DNA of 64,000 bases from Scytonema tolypothrichoides VB-61278 (GCF_000828085.3 NZ_JXCA02000001.1:221296-285295); one strand, 5' to 3'; positions 8,383 through 18,097 are shown, counted from the first letter of the stretch. The notes: generated by a model from the letters alone, not told the origin. Numbers and translations: made by a program.

Positions 8383-9504
8383 TTAATTCGCTCTTTCCCA
8401 TAAGCGCTGAATTTCTGTAATCATTTGGGTATTAGGGGGTGGTAGAGTCTGTATAGATGGTTGGATTTCAGCACCTGGGATATTTTTACTCCAAGGACTA
8501 TTAGGCACAGATTTTAAATCAACAGAATTATTTGCTGGACGAAAACCATGCTGTATAAATACTACTTGCTGTTCTGGTAGTGTGAGAAAATCGAGAAACT
8601 TTTTTGCAGCTTTGGCTGTTGTTGCATCTATATCTTGACGAACAATTGCTGCAGTTGAAACTGTCTCAATGGTTGGGTTGAGATAGTAGATTTGGTAAGG
8701 CTTTCCTTGATTAGTACCTGCTTGCTCCCAACGAGAAAGCGCTATGCTTTCATATACTGTGGCAACATCAGCATCATTAGCACCTCTGGCAATAAATTCT
8801 TGCAACAAAATATCTGTAGAACGAGGTGGTTGATAAACTGATTTTTTAATCAAACCAAACAGCGATACCACAGACAAATTGTTTAAGCTAGCACTGTTAA
8901 GATTTCCACCTAATTTGGATTGTGCCCATAAATTTAATGTTAGCTGACCAATATTAGAACGAGTTGGATCAGTGGTGACAAAATCAAAACTTCCCCAATT
9001 ACTTGAACCGCCGATTTTTTTCCAGTCTCCTGCTTCCATAGCCTGTTCTAAGCGTTGCCAACGGAAGCGTCCGTCAGGGAAAAGTACTTTGCCACGTTCT
9101 TGCCAAGCAATTCCAACTAACATTGTTTTTGCTATAGGGCGAGGAGAATCATAAAAAGGTTCGGTGTTATTTGTTGCTTTGTATCTCTCGCTCAATTCTG
9201 TGAGAATCACTCCATTAGCTGGAATTAAAACTGTTGGTTTAAAGTCATTCTTATGGTCAATATATTTATTGACCATCTCCTGGGAACCTTGAAATTTGAG
9301 TGACAATTTAATGTTTGGATTTTCCCGCTCAAATTTAGCCTCTAGTTCTTGTAGAGGTGCTTGTAGTTCCGTACCACTGACAACGATCACTGTTTGCTCT
9401 AATCCTGGTAGTGGTGCATAGGTTAAACAGAGTGATGCGAAGATAATTGCGAATGAAATGAAAACACGATTTTGTCGTTGAGATTTTGATTTTTTCTTAG
9501 TCAT
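8383..9504 (-). CDS. Extracellular solute-binding protein
   Basis: A 373-residue secreted protein with a charged N-terminus (TKKKSKSQRQNR) and a hydrophobic signal segment (about residues 15-36). The body has a periplasmic binding protein type 2 pattern: ELEAKFERENPNIKLSLKFQGS early and TTDPTRSNIGQLTL in the middle, as in molybdate- or phosphate-type binding proteins. The ligand is unknown. It is the last of three minus-strand genes that begin with a VWA lipoprotein carrying the same kind of binding domain, which suggests a common envelope-associated function. No ABC permease or ATPase gene is next to it. Confidence 0.75.
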   Translation of the reverse strand: MTKKKSKSQRQNRVFISFAIIFASLCLTYAPLPGLEQTVIVVSGTELQAPLQELEAKFERENPNIKLSLKFQGSQEMVNKYIDHKNDFKPTVLIPANGVILTELSERYKATNNTEPFYDSPRPIAKTMLVGIAWQERGKVLFPDGRFRWQRLEQAMEAGDWKKIGGSSNWGSFDFVTTDPTRSNIGQLTLNLWAQSKLGGNLNSASLNNLSVVSLFGLIKKSVYQPPRSTDILLQEFIARGANDADVATVYESIALSRWEQAGTNQGKPYQIYYLNPTIETVSTAAIVRQDIDATTAKAAKKFLDFLTLPEQQVVFIQHGFRPANNSVDLKSVPNSPWSKNIPGAEIQPSIQTLPPPNTQMITEIQRLWERAN

Positions 9505-9588
9505 AATTTTGGCTCAATCAAATTCATACAGAGTTTTTCCAACTAACCATTCAAAAAAATCATGGTAAAACAACTAAAAAAAGCCTAA

Positions 9589-10311
9589 TTATCTACGAAC
9601 CAGCAAATCAATATTTGCTTCGAGGTTGCTGAATTCATCAACAAGTGCTTGCAACTCGCTAATTTGTGCAGAGTCGCTTAAATCAGATGTGCGCAATTTA
9701 GTTTGCGATCGCTGTAAGATACCACTAGCATCTTGAATCAAAGTAGAAATATTAACCATTTGTGCTAAACGAGTATCATGACCTTCTTTGGCTAGTTGAA
9801 TGTTGCGGCTGAGGCTATTTGCTAGTTGACTGAGGTGTTGCTTGGCTACGCCTGAACTAGACTCAAGTCTTTGCTGAACTTCTGCTAGCTGTTGTTGCAA
9901 TTGTTGAACCGAAAGTAGTGAATGACTATCTTGCAAACGCCGTGCCAGATTATCAATTTTTTTCGGAAGTTCAACAGCACGAGCGCAATTAATTTGTAAT
10001 GCTGCTAAAAGCTCCAAATGGAAAGTATCAGTTAACATTTTTGTTGCTTCTAAATGTAACCCTTTGGCTTTGTTGGCTAAGTTATTAGCTGAAACACTAA
10101 TTCTTTGTAGTTCCTCTGCTAATTCTGGATTTTCTAAATTCAAGTATTCAGGTTTGCGGACTTTCAAATAATTCGCACTAACAAGACTGATTCCAACTGC
10201 CACAGGTAGCACAATTGCACTAGGTAACTGGACCAAACGCACGCCAATAAAAAGAGTTATTGCCCCACCGAAAACAGCAACAGGATAATACAATGGATTA
10301 ACGATTTTCAT
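9589..10311 (-). CDS. Membrane-anchored coiled-coil protein of unknown function
   Basis: A 240-residue protein with two closely spaced hydrophobic segments (about residues 8-25 and 30-46), followed by a long helical, glutamine- and leucine-rich region with coiled-coil character (about 60-235). I do not recognise the family. It begins two bases after the VWA lipoprotein stop, so the two are surely cotranscribed, and the solute-binding protein follows. A scaffold role at the membrane is an inference only. Confidence 0.7.
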   Translation of the reverse strand: MKIVNPLYYPVAVFGGAITLFIGVRLVQLPSAIVLPVAVGISLVSANYLKVRKPEYLNLENPELAEELQRISVSANNLANKAKGLHLEATKMLTDTFHLELLAALQINCARAVELPKKIDNLARRLQDSHSLLSVQQLQQQLAEVQQRLESSSGVAKQHLSQLANSLSRNIQLAKEGHDTRLAQMVNISTLIQDASGILQRSQTKLRTSDLSDSAQISELQALVDEFSNLEANIDLLVRR

Positions 10312-10313
10312 AT

Positions 10314-12056
10314 TTAAAACTCTACCTGTAAATCTGCTATCAACCGAGAAATTGTTTCTGGGTCACCTTTGGAATAGTAACCACCATTCAACTCAGCGAT
10401 TTTCTTGAGTGCATTAGCATCAAATTCGCCTTCGTTTCCGTAGCCAACAGTGAAAAACCCAATTCGTTGCTCGCTATTAAAACCACTTTTTTGCAGTTCT
10501 TGTGACAGTTGTTCAAGGGATATTTGCGAACCTGTATCTTCACCGTCGGTTAATATCAAAACTGCATTAATAGCATCTGGACGAAGATTTTGCAGCAACC
10601 AGTTGCGGGCGTTAAGAGCCGCATCATATAATTTTGTGTTGCCATCAGCTGTGAGTCCGCTGAGAAATTGCAAACCGCGCTCTTTTCCTTGTGGTGTTCC
10701 ATCTACCAATACAGGCCGACGAATTTGGGAGTCAAAATCAATCAAAGCGATTTGCTCTTTCGGTCCCAAATTGTTGATGTAGTTTTTGAGAGTATTCTGT
10801 GCGGCTGATAACTTCTCACCTGCCATTGATCCAGAAGAATCTACTACCATTACTACGAGTGATGCTTTTTTAGCGACTTGTTGCCAAGATTTCAGCATCG
10901 CCTCTACAACTTGCGGTTGGGGAGGTCGCAAGGAATCGTACTTGGCTTGGGGATTGACTCCAAATTCTTGGGAAAACTTTGTTCCCAAGGGGACTCCTGG
11001 TGTACCTGGTCGTAAACCTAAATCTGTGGCAATTTTTTGAATTTCAGGCGATCGCAAATAAGCAATGAACTTTTCCCCCGCCGCCTTTTCATCTGCACTC
11101 ACCCAAGGTGCATTCGGCAAAATCGCCCGCATATTTGAGGTCAATGTAGCTTTAGGATAAACTGCTTCGTAGCGCTGTTGACCTGGTTGTAAATGGGAAT
11201 TTGCTGCAATCACGCTAGATTCATACACAGAAGCCACACTCGCCCAATATGGACCGTTCTTAACCATTGCTTTGGCTAAAGAATTGGTAGAAACACCGTA
11301 ACGGGTAATCTTGGTTTGGATTTGTTGAATCTGTGGTTGAAACTGTTGGACATCAGTTGTTGTCAGTTGTTCTGGACGCTTAGACGATACACTGGCATAT
11401 TGAGTTACGAGAGTTTGTAGTCCAGAATTAGAACGAGTCGGTGCAGTATGGACATAGTGAACTGGTTGCAGTGGTGCAGATGGGTCAATATCACGGTGAG
11501 TCTTCGCTGCGACTAAAGCCTTGTATAAGTCAGGGGTTTTTCTCAGTCCATCTGCAACATCAGCTTGCGCCATAAACACCATTGGTGAGTAAGCCAACAG
11601 TGGTGAATCAATGATTTCGGGAATATATTTTTGTCCTGGAAAAAGCTGATTCATGCGGTAAATGAGTTGACTATGATAAATCTCCCCATCCACAGAAACG
11701 ATAGTAGGGAACTCTTCTGCATCAGCTTGCACAGTACCATTCTTTAATTGAGTTGCTAAAGAAACCACTTTGGTAACGACATCACCGCTACCCTGCGCTT
11801 CGCATTTGATCTGAAATGGTGTACCATTATCTAGCTTCGGTTGTGTAGAATTAAAGCTTTGTGAGGCTTGGTTGCAAAAATCTCCCAAGGCGCTACCCAC
11901 CAAAACTTTAACTTTCAAGCCCGTGAAGTTATCATCCTTATCATTGTCAGTGCGATACGCCTCTGACGTTAAACTTCGCTGATCGCAAGCCGTTATTAAC
12001 AAGATACTGAAGGTTGCTACAACACCAGCAATTAACCGACGACCTTTGAGAGGCAT
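10314..12056 (-). CDS. Lipoprotein with solute-binding and VWA domains
   Basis: About 580 residues from ATG 12056, which has a GGAGA ribosome binding site; a TTG at 12068 is less likely. The N-terminus is a lipoprotein signal with lipobox ITAC. A substrate-binding domain follows (about 50-370, with HTAPTRSNSGLQTL), then a von Willebrand A domain with an intact MIDAS motif, DSSGS, and the TDGEDTGS loop. VWA domains bind partners through a metal ion. It is the first gene of a three-gene operon. The TRSN motif shared with the third gene suggests the two binding domains are related. Confidence 0.82.
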   Translation of the reverse strand: MPLKGRRLIAGVVATFSILLITACDQRSLTSEAYRTDNDKDDNFTGLKVKVLVGSALGDFCNQASQSFNSTQPKLDNGTPFQIKCEAQGSGDVVTKVVSLATQLKNGTVQADAEEFPTIVSVDGEIYHSQLIYRMNQLFPGQKYIPEIIDSPLLAYSPMVFMAQADVADGLRKTPDLYKALVAAKTHRDIDPSAPLQPVHYVHTAPTRSNSGLQTLVTQYASVSSKRPEQLTTTDVQQFQPQIQQIQTKITRYGVSTNSLAKAMVKNGPYWASVASVYESSVIAANSHLQPGQQRYEAVYPKATLTSNMRAILPNAPWVSADEKAAGEKFIAYLRSPEIQKIATDLGLRPGTPGVPLGTKFSQEFGVNPQAKYDSLRPPQPQVVEAMLKSWQQVAKKASLVVMVVDSSGSMAGEKLSAAQNTLKNYINNLGPKEQIALIDFDSQIRRPVLVDGTPQGKERGLQFLSGLTADGNTKLYDAALNARNWLLQNLRPDAINAVLILTDGEDTGSQISLEQLSQELQKSGFNSEQRIGFFTVGYGNEGEFDANALKKIAELNGGYYSKGDPETISRLIADLQVEF

Positions 12057-12235
12057 AGATTTCTCCAATCAAAATTAAATACGAAATCAGTGCTCACATC
12101 AGCTGCACACAAATATATCTCTGGCGGTTGGCAGAGAATTTATTTTTATGGCAATATTTCTTAACATTTAGGACTAGCTTTTTACAAATCAACTATTGTG
12201 TGATTTTTTAGCCAGTGCGCTGGTACAGTAGTCTC

Positions 12236-12306
12236 AAAAACCCGGTTTCTTTAAGTTGAGTCAACGAGATCTCAAGGTTTGCAAGCGAGGAAACCGGTTT
12301 TTTTTC
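12236..12306 (+). terminator. CCGGTTTC/GAAACCGG hairpin with T-run
   Basis: CCCGGTTTC and GAAACCGG arms lie either side of a loop of about 37 bases, followed by eight T residues. This AAACCGGTTT sequence is also a common interspersed repeat of cyanobacteria, so it may be a repeat rather than a working terminator. The flanking bases between 12069 and 12371 show no gene. Confidence 0.45.
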
Positions 12307-12371
12307 TCCATTTTGATTGATGTACCGACGCTCTTCCTGATATTTCAACACTCACACTATCTAATGTAGTC

Positions 12372-12775
12372 TTGGTAGTGTTAAGTGCATGCGAAACCGC
12401 AGTCGGTGGTATTCTGGGTAATGGAGAAGAAATTTTGGGTTTTGGTTACCAGATGCAGGATGCGGCAGCAAAAGCTGTCATTGCATCTTTATGGTCTGTA
12501 AATGATGGCGGTACACAAACCTTGATGAATGCTTTCTACGCAATGCTGTATCAAGGTAATATGACAAAGGCTGAGGCTTTACGTCAAGCGCAAGTGGCAA
12601 TGATTACGGACAACTACTCAAGGTTGTTCAACAGCAAAACAAAGCTATTTTAGAATCTACGCGCGATCTGTGCGCAGCGCAGCAGCGAAGCTATCGCTTG
12701 CCACCAAAAGTCGCTAATAATCTTAGTCATCCCTATTATTGGGCACCATTCATATTAATTGGTAATGGCTTGTAA
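12372..12775 (+). pseudogene. CHAT-domain protein remnant, truncated and frameshifted
   Basis: The frame from 12372 gives VVLSACETAVGG, with the caspase-like catalytic cysteine motif SACET, then AVIASLWSVND and MTKAEALRQAQ, all typical of the C-terminal half of a CHAT protease domain. It stops at 12651-12653. The end of the same domain (HPYYWAPFILIGNGL) follows in another frame, up to TAA 12773-12775. There is no upstream open frame for the N-terminal half with its histidine. It is a decayed gene. Confidence 0.8.
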
Positions 12776-12862
12776 GCAGAGGGTTTGGTGTTGCCCACCC
12801 GACTCTTTGCACAGCAGGTGAGGACACCCTCACCTACCGCCCCTGTTATATCCGTTTCGCTA

Positions 12863-14452
12863 CTACAATGGACGATACACTCTATAGTTAATATTCGGGA
12901 AAATATTGTCCATAAATTCAACTTTTTCCAGCCAACCGCTGTCTATTTTGCCGATTTTAACGTCTTCGTAAAGTTTGTTGAAGCGCATGAGGTGCGATCG
13001 CGTTCTTCTAACTGCATAAGGTACCATCGTTCCCGTCCGCATAATAAACGCCCAGTCGGAAGATTGCGCCAACAACAGTTCCCTCGCTGCTTGGTTCAAC
13101 GCTTTCCATTCCAACTCATCCTCTGGTTCCCGCTTTGCTATTTCAATCATCCGTTCTGCGGCTTTATGCAAATGTGGGTAAATCCACGCATTTGTTTGGT
13201 TCAACCAATACTCATGAAATCCCTTATAACCCCAACTTGATTGCGAAGGACGGCAAACTTGCTGACTTGGATTTGCCCGCAGATAATCTGCCAAGTGAGT
13301 CATTTCATAAGTCTTTTGGTCATACCATGACTTGCGGAACAGGTAATCAATGAACCAAGGACCTTCATACCACCAATGTCCATATAACTCAGCATCGTAG
13401 GGAGAAACAATAATTGGTGGACGATGCATTATACCATGAAGATGCCCGACTTGCTGCTCACGATTATACATAAAATTGGCAGCGTGTTCTGCAGCTTTTT
13501 CCCGTGCCCAATAGGGGTCGTAGAGTGCCTTATCTGCCAATCCTAAGCCGCGACCTGTAATTTTGTGATACTTAATGCCCGTATTTTTCCGTTGACCGTT
13601 AGGCATAATGTAGGGCTTAATGTACTCATATTCAGCTTCCCAGCCCAAGTCTTTGTAAAACTCGCGGTATTCTGCAGCACCAGGATAGCCGACCTCAGAA
13701 GACCACACTTGCTGAGAAGATTCATGGTCTCGACCAAACGCAGCAACGCCAGTTTCTGTAAAAATTGGGGCATAAGTGCCAAATCGTGGACGGGGACGGG
13801 CATAAAGAATACCATGTCCATCAGTAAGGAAGTAGCGCAACCCTGCATCGGCTAACATCCGCTCTACACCTTCATAGTAGGCGCATTCTGGCAGCCAAAT
13901 ACCTTTAGGTGGGCGACCAAAGTTTTCTTCGTAGTGTTCGCAAGCTACCTTTATTTGTCCCCACACAGCTTGTGGGTACATTTTCATCAGTGGTAGGTAG
14001 CCGTGGGTAGCACCGCAGGTAATGATTTCTAAATTGTTAGTGTCTTGATATTGCTTAAAAGCTGTGACTAAGTCCCCGTTGTAGCGTTCCCAAACTTCTC
14101 GTATCGCCTTAAACTCACTGGCGTAATGCTCAGCTAAATAACGAATATGACCATTGTGGACATTATGCTCGAATTCCAGTTCTATAAGTTCTTCAAGTTT
14201 GGCTAAATGAGCGTCGTAGCGTTCTTGTAAGAGAGGATCGCGTAGCATTGACACAAGGGGTGGTGTCATGCTCATCGTGATTTTAAAATCAACACCGTCT
14301 TGCTTCAAGCCTTCAAAGACTCGCAGCAAAGGAATGTAAGTTTCGGTAATGGCTTCATAGAGCCATTCTTCTTCCAGCACATAATCACTTTCTGGGTGAC
14401 GAACGAAGGGCAGATGTGCATGGAGTACGAGCGCAACGTAGCCGATAGCCAT
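12863..14452 (-). CDS. GH57 1,4-alpha-glucan branching enzyme-like protein
   Basis: A 529-residue glycoside hydrolase family 57 protein. Conserved regions are visible: HAHLPFV near the N-terminus, GIWLPECAYYEG with the nucleophile glutamate, and SPYDAELYGHWWYEGP with the acid/base aspartate. The C-terminal helical domain (WGYKGFHEYWLN onward) and total length match GH57 branching enzymes, which form alpha-1,6 branches in glycogen, rather than the longer amylopullulanases. It starts at ATG 14452. No other glycogen gene is adjacent. Confidence 0.9.
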   Translation of the reverse strand: MAIGYVALVLHAHLPFVRHPESDYVLEEEWLYEAITETYIPLLRVFEGLKQDGVDFKITMSMTPPLVSMLRDPLLQERYDAHLAKLEELIELEFEHNVHNGHIRYLAEHYASEFKAIREVWERYNGDLVTAFKQYQDTNNLEIITCGATHGYLPLMKMYPQAVWGQIKVACEHYEENFGRPPKGIWLPECAYYEGVERMLADAGLRYFLTDGHGILYARPRPRFGTYAPIFTETGVAAFGRDHESSQQVWSSEVGYPGAAEYREFYKDLGWEAEYEYIKPYIMPNGQRKNTGIKYHKITGRGLGLADKALYDPYWAREKAAEHAANFMYNREQQVGHLHGIMHRPPIIVSPYDAELYGHWWYEGPWFIDYLFRKSWYDQKTYEMTHLADYLRANPSQQVCRPSQSSWGYKGFHEYWLNQTNAWIYPHLHKAAERMIEIAKREPEDELEWKALNQAARELLLAQSSDWAFIMRTGTMVPYAVRRTRSHLMRFNKLYEDVKIGKIDSGWLEKVEFMDNIFPNINYRVYRPL

Positions 14453-14570
14453 AATTATAGTTCCGGGGTGGTACTTATTTAGATTGAAGGTTGGGATTTG
14501 GTAGATGTTAAGAATATTTTAAGACTTTATGGGGATCGTTACAGTTTTTAGTCAACTCTCCAAATTACGC

Positions 14571-15998
14571 CTATCCATTGACGCACATCTGATTCATGCC
14601 TACATCCCTCCCGCTTTCACGTCGCCAAAATTTCACCTTTAAGCCATCATGAGGACGGGAAAACGGTAGCACAACCCGCTCTAAATTTTGTCCAGGGAGT
14701 AATTCCCACTGATACTCACGAATCAACAACGCCGCAAACACCTTCATCTCCAATCTGGCAAATTCCTTGCCTAAACATTCTCGAATTCCACCACCGAACG
14801 GAATATAGCTAAAAACCTTTTGTTTGTTCTCGGTTCGATCAGGTGCAAAACGTTCTGGATCAAATCGTTTAGGTTCAGCATAGACATTCTGGTCTTGATG
14901 AGTTTCCTGGATCTGGTAAAATACATCCCAACCTTGCGGGATGAGATACCCACCGAACTCGCAGGACTCAAGCACTTTCCGCGAACCACTGCGAACCACT
15001 GGAGGTGCTATTCGTAAAACTTCTTTTAGCACTTGCTCTAGATAAGTCATTTGCTTGAGAGATTCTTGTGTTAGCGGTTGTGTCACCCCTTCGGCTGCGC
15101 TCAGGGTGAACCCTAGTTGTTCTTGTTCTGCACGGGCTGCTTGCAGCACCTCTGGATGTTGAGCAAGCAATAAACACAAGGATGTAAGTGCTGAAGTTAA
15201 GGTTTCATGTCCAGCAACGAGCATTCCCAACACGTTATCCTTCACTTCCTCTGAACTTAAACGATTACCCTCTTCATCCTGCGTCTGCAATAGAATTTCC
15301 AAAACATCCTGATTAGAGTTTCGATGTTGTTGGCGTTGGTTGATCATTTCATCAATCCTTGCAAGAAGCTGTTCACGCGCACGAACCGCACGATCAAACT
15401 TGCTCCCAGGAAATCGGATAGGAATAGATAACAGTCCCTCGCTCCAAGTCTGATAAACTTTTTCCAGGTTTTCATCTGAGGCAGTTTCAACGCTCACGAA
15501 CAACTTACAGGCAATATCCAGCGTATATTTTTTCAGTTCGGAATACCAAGTCAATGTTCCCATGCGTTCCCATCGATGCAGATAACGACGGGTCATATCT
15601 TCTATTGTCGTAGCGTACTCGGCTAATGCTCTTGGCTCAAAGGCTTGAAACAACTGCTTACGAAGTATTTGGTGAGCGCTACCTGTCTTGACGCCAATCG
15701 AATTCGCTCCCAGTAACACCTCAAAACTTGGAGTATTGGTCATCTCGAATCGCTGACTTTCATTGGTGAACAAAAAACGGGTTGCATCTGCTCCAATGAA
15801 AACAATCGTTGGACGACCAAATAGATGAGTTTTGAAAATTGTTCCATATCGCTTTTGTCGCTGATCCATAAAACGGGCTGGATCGCGCAAATAGCTGATG
15901 GATTCGCCAACGATGGGCAAACCGAAGCGACCAGGAGGTAACGGGAGATTTCCCTTTGGGGTTCGCCAAGCAAATCGCTGAGTCCAGAGGTTGGTCAT
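14571..15998 (-). CDS. Cytochrome P450 (CYP120-like)
   Basis: A P450 monooxygenase of about 475 residues. The start at ATG 15998 (MTNLWTQRFAW) is chosen over the longer frame to 16166, because the extra residues cross the palindromic operator and the TetR start. Hallmarks are LPLPPGRFGLPIVGES, the I-helix AGHETLTS, the K-helix ExxR, and the haem-binding FGGGIRECLGKE with the thiolate cysteine. The overall pattern recalls cyanobacterial CYP120/CYP26-type enzymes, which oxidise retinoids, but substrate is not shown. A short palindromic repeat is inserted in frame at 15084-15114. Divergent from, and probably repressed by, the TetR regulator at 16098. Confidence 0.92.
   Translation of the reverse strand: MTNLWTQRFAWRTPKGNLPLPPGRFGLPIVGESISYLRDPARFMDQRQKRYGTIFKTHLFGRPTIVFIGADATRFLFTNESQRFEMTNTPSFEVLLGANSIGVKTGSAHQILRKQLFQAFEPRALAEYATTIEDMTRRYLHRWERMGTLTWYSELKKYTLDIACKLFVSVETASDENLEKVYQTWSEGLLSIPIRFPGSKFDRAVRAREQLLARIDEMINQRQQHRNSNQDVLEILLQTQDEEGNRLSSEEVKDNVLGMLVAGHETLTSALTSLCLLLAQHPEVLQAARAEQEQLGFTLSAAEGVTQPLTQESLKQMTYLEQVLKEVLRIAPPVVRSGSRKVLESCEFGGYLIPQGWDVFYQIQETHQDQNVYAEPKRFDPERFAPDRTENKQKVFSYIPFGGGIRECLGKEFARLEMKVFAALLIREYQWELLPGQNLERVVLPFSRPHDGLKVKFWRRESGRDVGMNQMCVNG
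15084..15114. repeat. In-frame palindromic repeat inside the P450 gene
   Basis: The bases CACCCCTTCGGC and GCTCAGGGTG form a palindrome of the CCTTCGG(C/G)TGCGCTCAGGG class, often seen between cyanobacterial genes. Here it is translated as part of a loop (TLSAAEGV) in the P450 without breaking the frame. Confidence 0.65.
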
Positions 15999-16026
15999 GC
16001 TGTTTATGGATAAAGAAGTCTTATAT

Positions 16027-16045
16027 TTACGATACAGTATCGTAA
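16027..16045. promoter_or_regulatory. Perfect palindrome, predicted TetR-family operator
   Basis: TTACGATACAGTATCGTAA has nine-base arms around one central base. It lies 29 bases upstream of the P450 ATG and 53 upstream of the first TetR ATG, where a TetR dimer would cover both promoters. Confidence 0.82.
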
Positions 16046-16097
16046 TGTTATCTAAAATGTCAATTGGACAACTGCTTGGTAAATTGTTTAGATACGG

Positions 16098-16709
16098 ATG
16101 CCTGAGAATGACGATCGCATGAGTAAACCTGTCAAAAGTCCGCCAGGACGACCCCGTAGTGCCCAATCACATCAAGCAATTCTGCAAGCAGCCCTGGAAC
16201 TGCTGGCAGAAGTTGGATTTGAGCGCATGAGTATTGATGCGATCGCAGCCCGTGCAGGAGTTAGCAAACCCACAATTTACCGGCGCTACAAATCGAAAGA
16301 AGAATTAGTTGCAGACGCGATTGAGAGTTGTAGACAAGAGTATGTCGTTCCTGACACTGGTAGCCTCTGGGGTGATATTGACGCCTTGATCAACAGTGCT
16401 GCACAAATCACATTTACCCCTTTGGGACGACAGACAGTTGCTATGATGATCAGTACTGCTTCCAGCAATCCTCAGTTCGCTCAGGTCTACTGGACAAAAT
16501 ACTTACAACCTCGACGACAAGCCTTCGCTGTTGTCTTTGAACGCGCAAAATCGAGAAATGAAGTTCGGGTAGATTTAGATTCTGATCTCGTTTTTGACCT
16601 GATAAGTGGAATCATGCTTTATGCACTCGTGTTTCAAGCTACAACTGAACCATTGGAAGGATATATTCGTCGTACCTTGCATCTTCTTCTGAGAGAACCA
16701 TCAAGCTGA
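16098..16709 (+). CDS. TetR/AcrR-family transcriptional regulator
   Basis: 203 residues. The N-terminal helix-turn-helix domain (about residues 22-68) has the family pattern AILQAALELLAEVGFERMS followed by IAARAGVSKPTIYRRYKSKEEL. The C-terminal ligand-binding domain is diverse, as usual. ATG 16119 (MSKPVKS) is a possible alternative start. The gene is divergent from the P450 with a 19-bp palindrome between them, so it most likely represses both the P450 and itself until an inducer, perhaps the P450 substrate, binds. Confidence 0.92.
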   Translation: MPENDDRMSKPVKSPPGRPRSAQSHQAILQAALELLAEVGFERMSIDAIAARAGVSKPTIYRRYKSKEELVADAIESCRQEYVVPDTGSLWGDIDALINSAAQITFTPLGRQTVAMMISTASSNPQFAQVYWTKYLQPRRQAFAVVFERAKSRNEVRVDLDSDLVFDLISGIMLYALVFQATTEPLEGYIRRTLHLLLREPSS

Positions 16710-16754
16710 TTTTGCTTGGACAAAAAGCCGGGGGAGTGTCAATGAGGTAATTCA

Positions 16755-17843
16755 TTACTCATCAGTCTCCTGATACAACTGCTGCAACTGCTGCAACTGC
16801 GTCCTGCGTGAAGTCCGGCGATATTTCTTACTTTCTAGCTTCGGTTCGTACTGAGTCTTTCCCTTGCCTTTCGTTTTTACCTTGACAGTAGATTCAGGAT
16901 CTGACTGTTGGTTAAGCTGAGTTTGGCGCTTAATAACTTCCTCTAAAAAATCTAAGTAATGCTGATATCGTTCCCAATCTCCACGGACTACACACCCCGG
17001 TTCGTCTCGATGCAGACAATCACTAAAACGACAGCTATCAACTGCTAATTTTTGTCTTGCTTCTGGGAAATAACTGACTAATTCTTCTGGGACACAGTCA
17101 AAATCAGGTTGATTAAAACCGGGAGTATCTGCTAATAAACCGCCACTTGGTAATTCAAATAATTCTACATGGCGAGTGGTATGGCGACCTCGTGCCAGTT
17201 TACCAGAAACCTCTCCCACTCGTAAGTTAGCATTGGGAATCAGTGTATTGATCAGGCTGGACTTACCAACTCCAGAAGGCCCTGCAATCACTGTCATGTT
17301 GTCTTTGAGCTTATCGACTTTTTTCTCAATATTGATACTTTTGCTGAGACTCATAAATATTGGTTGGTAGCCCCAACCAACCAACTGCTGATTAATTTCT
17401 GCCTCTTGTTCTATTGAAATTAAATCGCATTTATTCAAGCATAAAATCACATTTAAACCCGTGGACTCAGCTTTAACTAGAAAGCGACTAAGCTGGTAGG
17501 GTTCCAAAGGCGGGTCAGCTACGGCAAATACTAAGAAAATTTGATTAACATTAGCAATTGCAGGACGATCCAATTCACTTTTACGAGGTAGGACTTGAGC
17601 GATCGCCCCTCGTCCGCCAGCCCAATCTGGTTCTTCTACGATAACGCGATCGCCCACCATCACCTGTTGCCCGATTTTTTTCAACCGTGTTCTGCGAGTG
17701 CATAAAAGCATGGAGGGATGAGGAGGACTTTGCTCACTGATCTCCCTCATCCCCATATCTAACTGCACTCGGTAAAAATTAGCTTGCACGGCTAGAACCG
17801 TGCCTAGTAACTGATCGGTAGCTTCTAAGCCTTCCCCTCTCAT
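16755..17843 (-). CDS. rsgA: Ribosome small-subunit biogenesis GTPase RsgA
   Basis: A 362-residue circularly permuted GTPase that checks late 30S maturation. After an N-terminal OB-fold the G motifs come in permuted order: NKCDL (G4), then GPSGVGKSSLIN (G1), then DTPGF (G3). The C-terminal zinc site is CRFSDCLHRDEPGC. A basic tail (about 315-350) is rich in K, R and T. The ATG overlaps the tusA-like stop by four bases, so translation is coupled. Confidence 0.95.
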   Translation of the reverse strand: MRGEGLEATDQLLGTVLAVQANFYRVQLDMGMREISEQSPPHPSMLLCTRRTRLKKIGQQVMVGDRVIVEEPDWAGGRGAIAQVLPRKSELDRPAIANVNQIFLVFAVADPPLEPYQLSRFLVKAESTGLNVILCLNKCDLISIEQEAEINQQLVGWGYQPIFMSLSKSINIEKKVDKLKDNMTVIAGPSGVGKSSLINTLIPNANLRVGEVSGKLARGRHTTRHVELFELPSGGLLADTPGFNQPDFDCVPEELVSYFPEARQKLAVDSCRFSDCLHRDEPGCVVRGDWERYQHYLDFLEEVIKRQTQLNQQSDPESTVKVKTKGKGKTQYEPKLESKKYRRTSRRTQLQQLQQLYQETDE

Positions 17844-18097
17844 TCGGCACTCACAGGGCGGCGGACTAGTAGGGAAAAATAACTAACACAATCTGTAATT
17901 TGCTCTACCTGATACCCTGCCATTGTTAAACTATCAGGAACCTGCTCAATCGGTTCCCCTGAATCTAGCCAGACTTCTAGTAATTCTCCCGGATTCATTT
18001 GCTCCAGACGGAGTTTCGTCCGCACAAAATTTATCGGGCAAGGGGTGCCACGCAAATCGAGTTGAGCATTAGGAGTTGAGAGGGAGGATACACTCAT
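17840..18097 (-). CDS. TusA-family sulfur carrier protein
   Basis: An 85-residue TusA/SirA-fold protein. The sulfur-accepting cysteine is in [14 protein letters not shown], followed by the family pattern [13 protein letters not shown]. TusA proteins carry persulfide sulfur between enzymes, in tRNA thiolation and other paths. The gene overlaps dnaJ and rsgA by four bases on each side, an arrangement common in cyanobacteria. Whether it supplies sulfur to the Dnd proteins of this strain is unknown. Confidence 0.9.
   Translation of the reverse strand: MSVSSLSTPNAQLDLRGTPCPINFVRTKLRLEQMNPGELLEVWLDSGEPIEQVPDSLTMAGYQVEQITDCVSYFSLLVRRPVSAE

Noticed and set aside
12785-13240. 151-codon open frame on the plus strand
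   Set aside because: It is antisense to the end of the GH57 gene and has no recognisable family.
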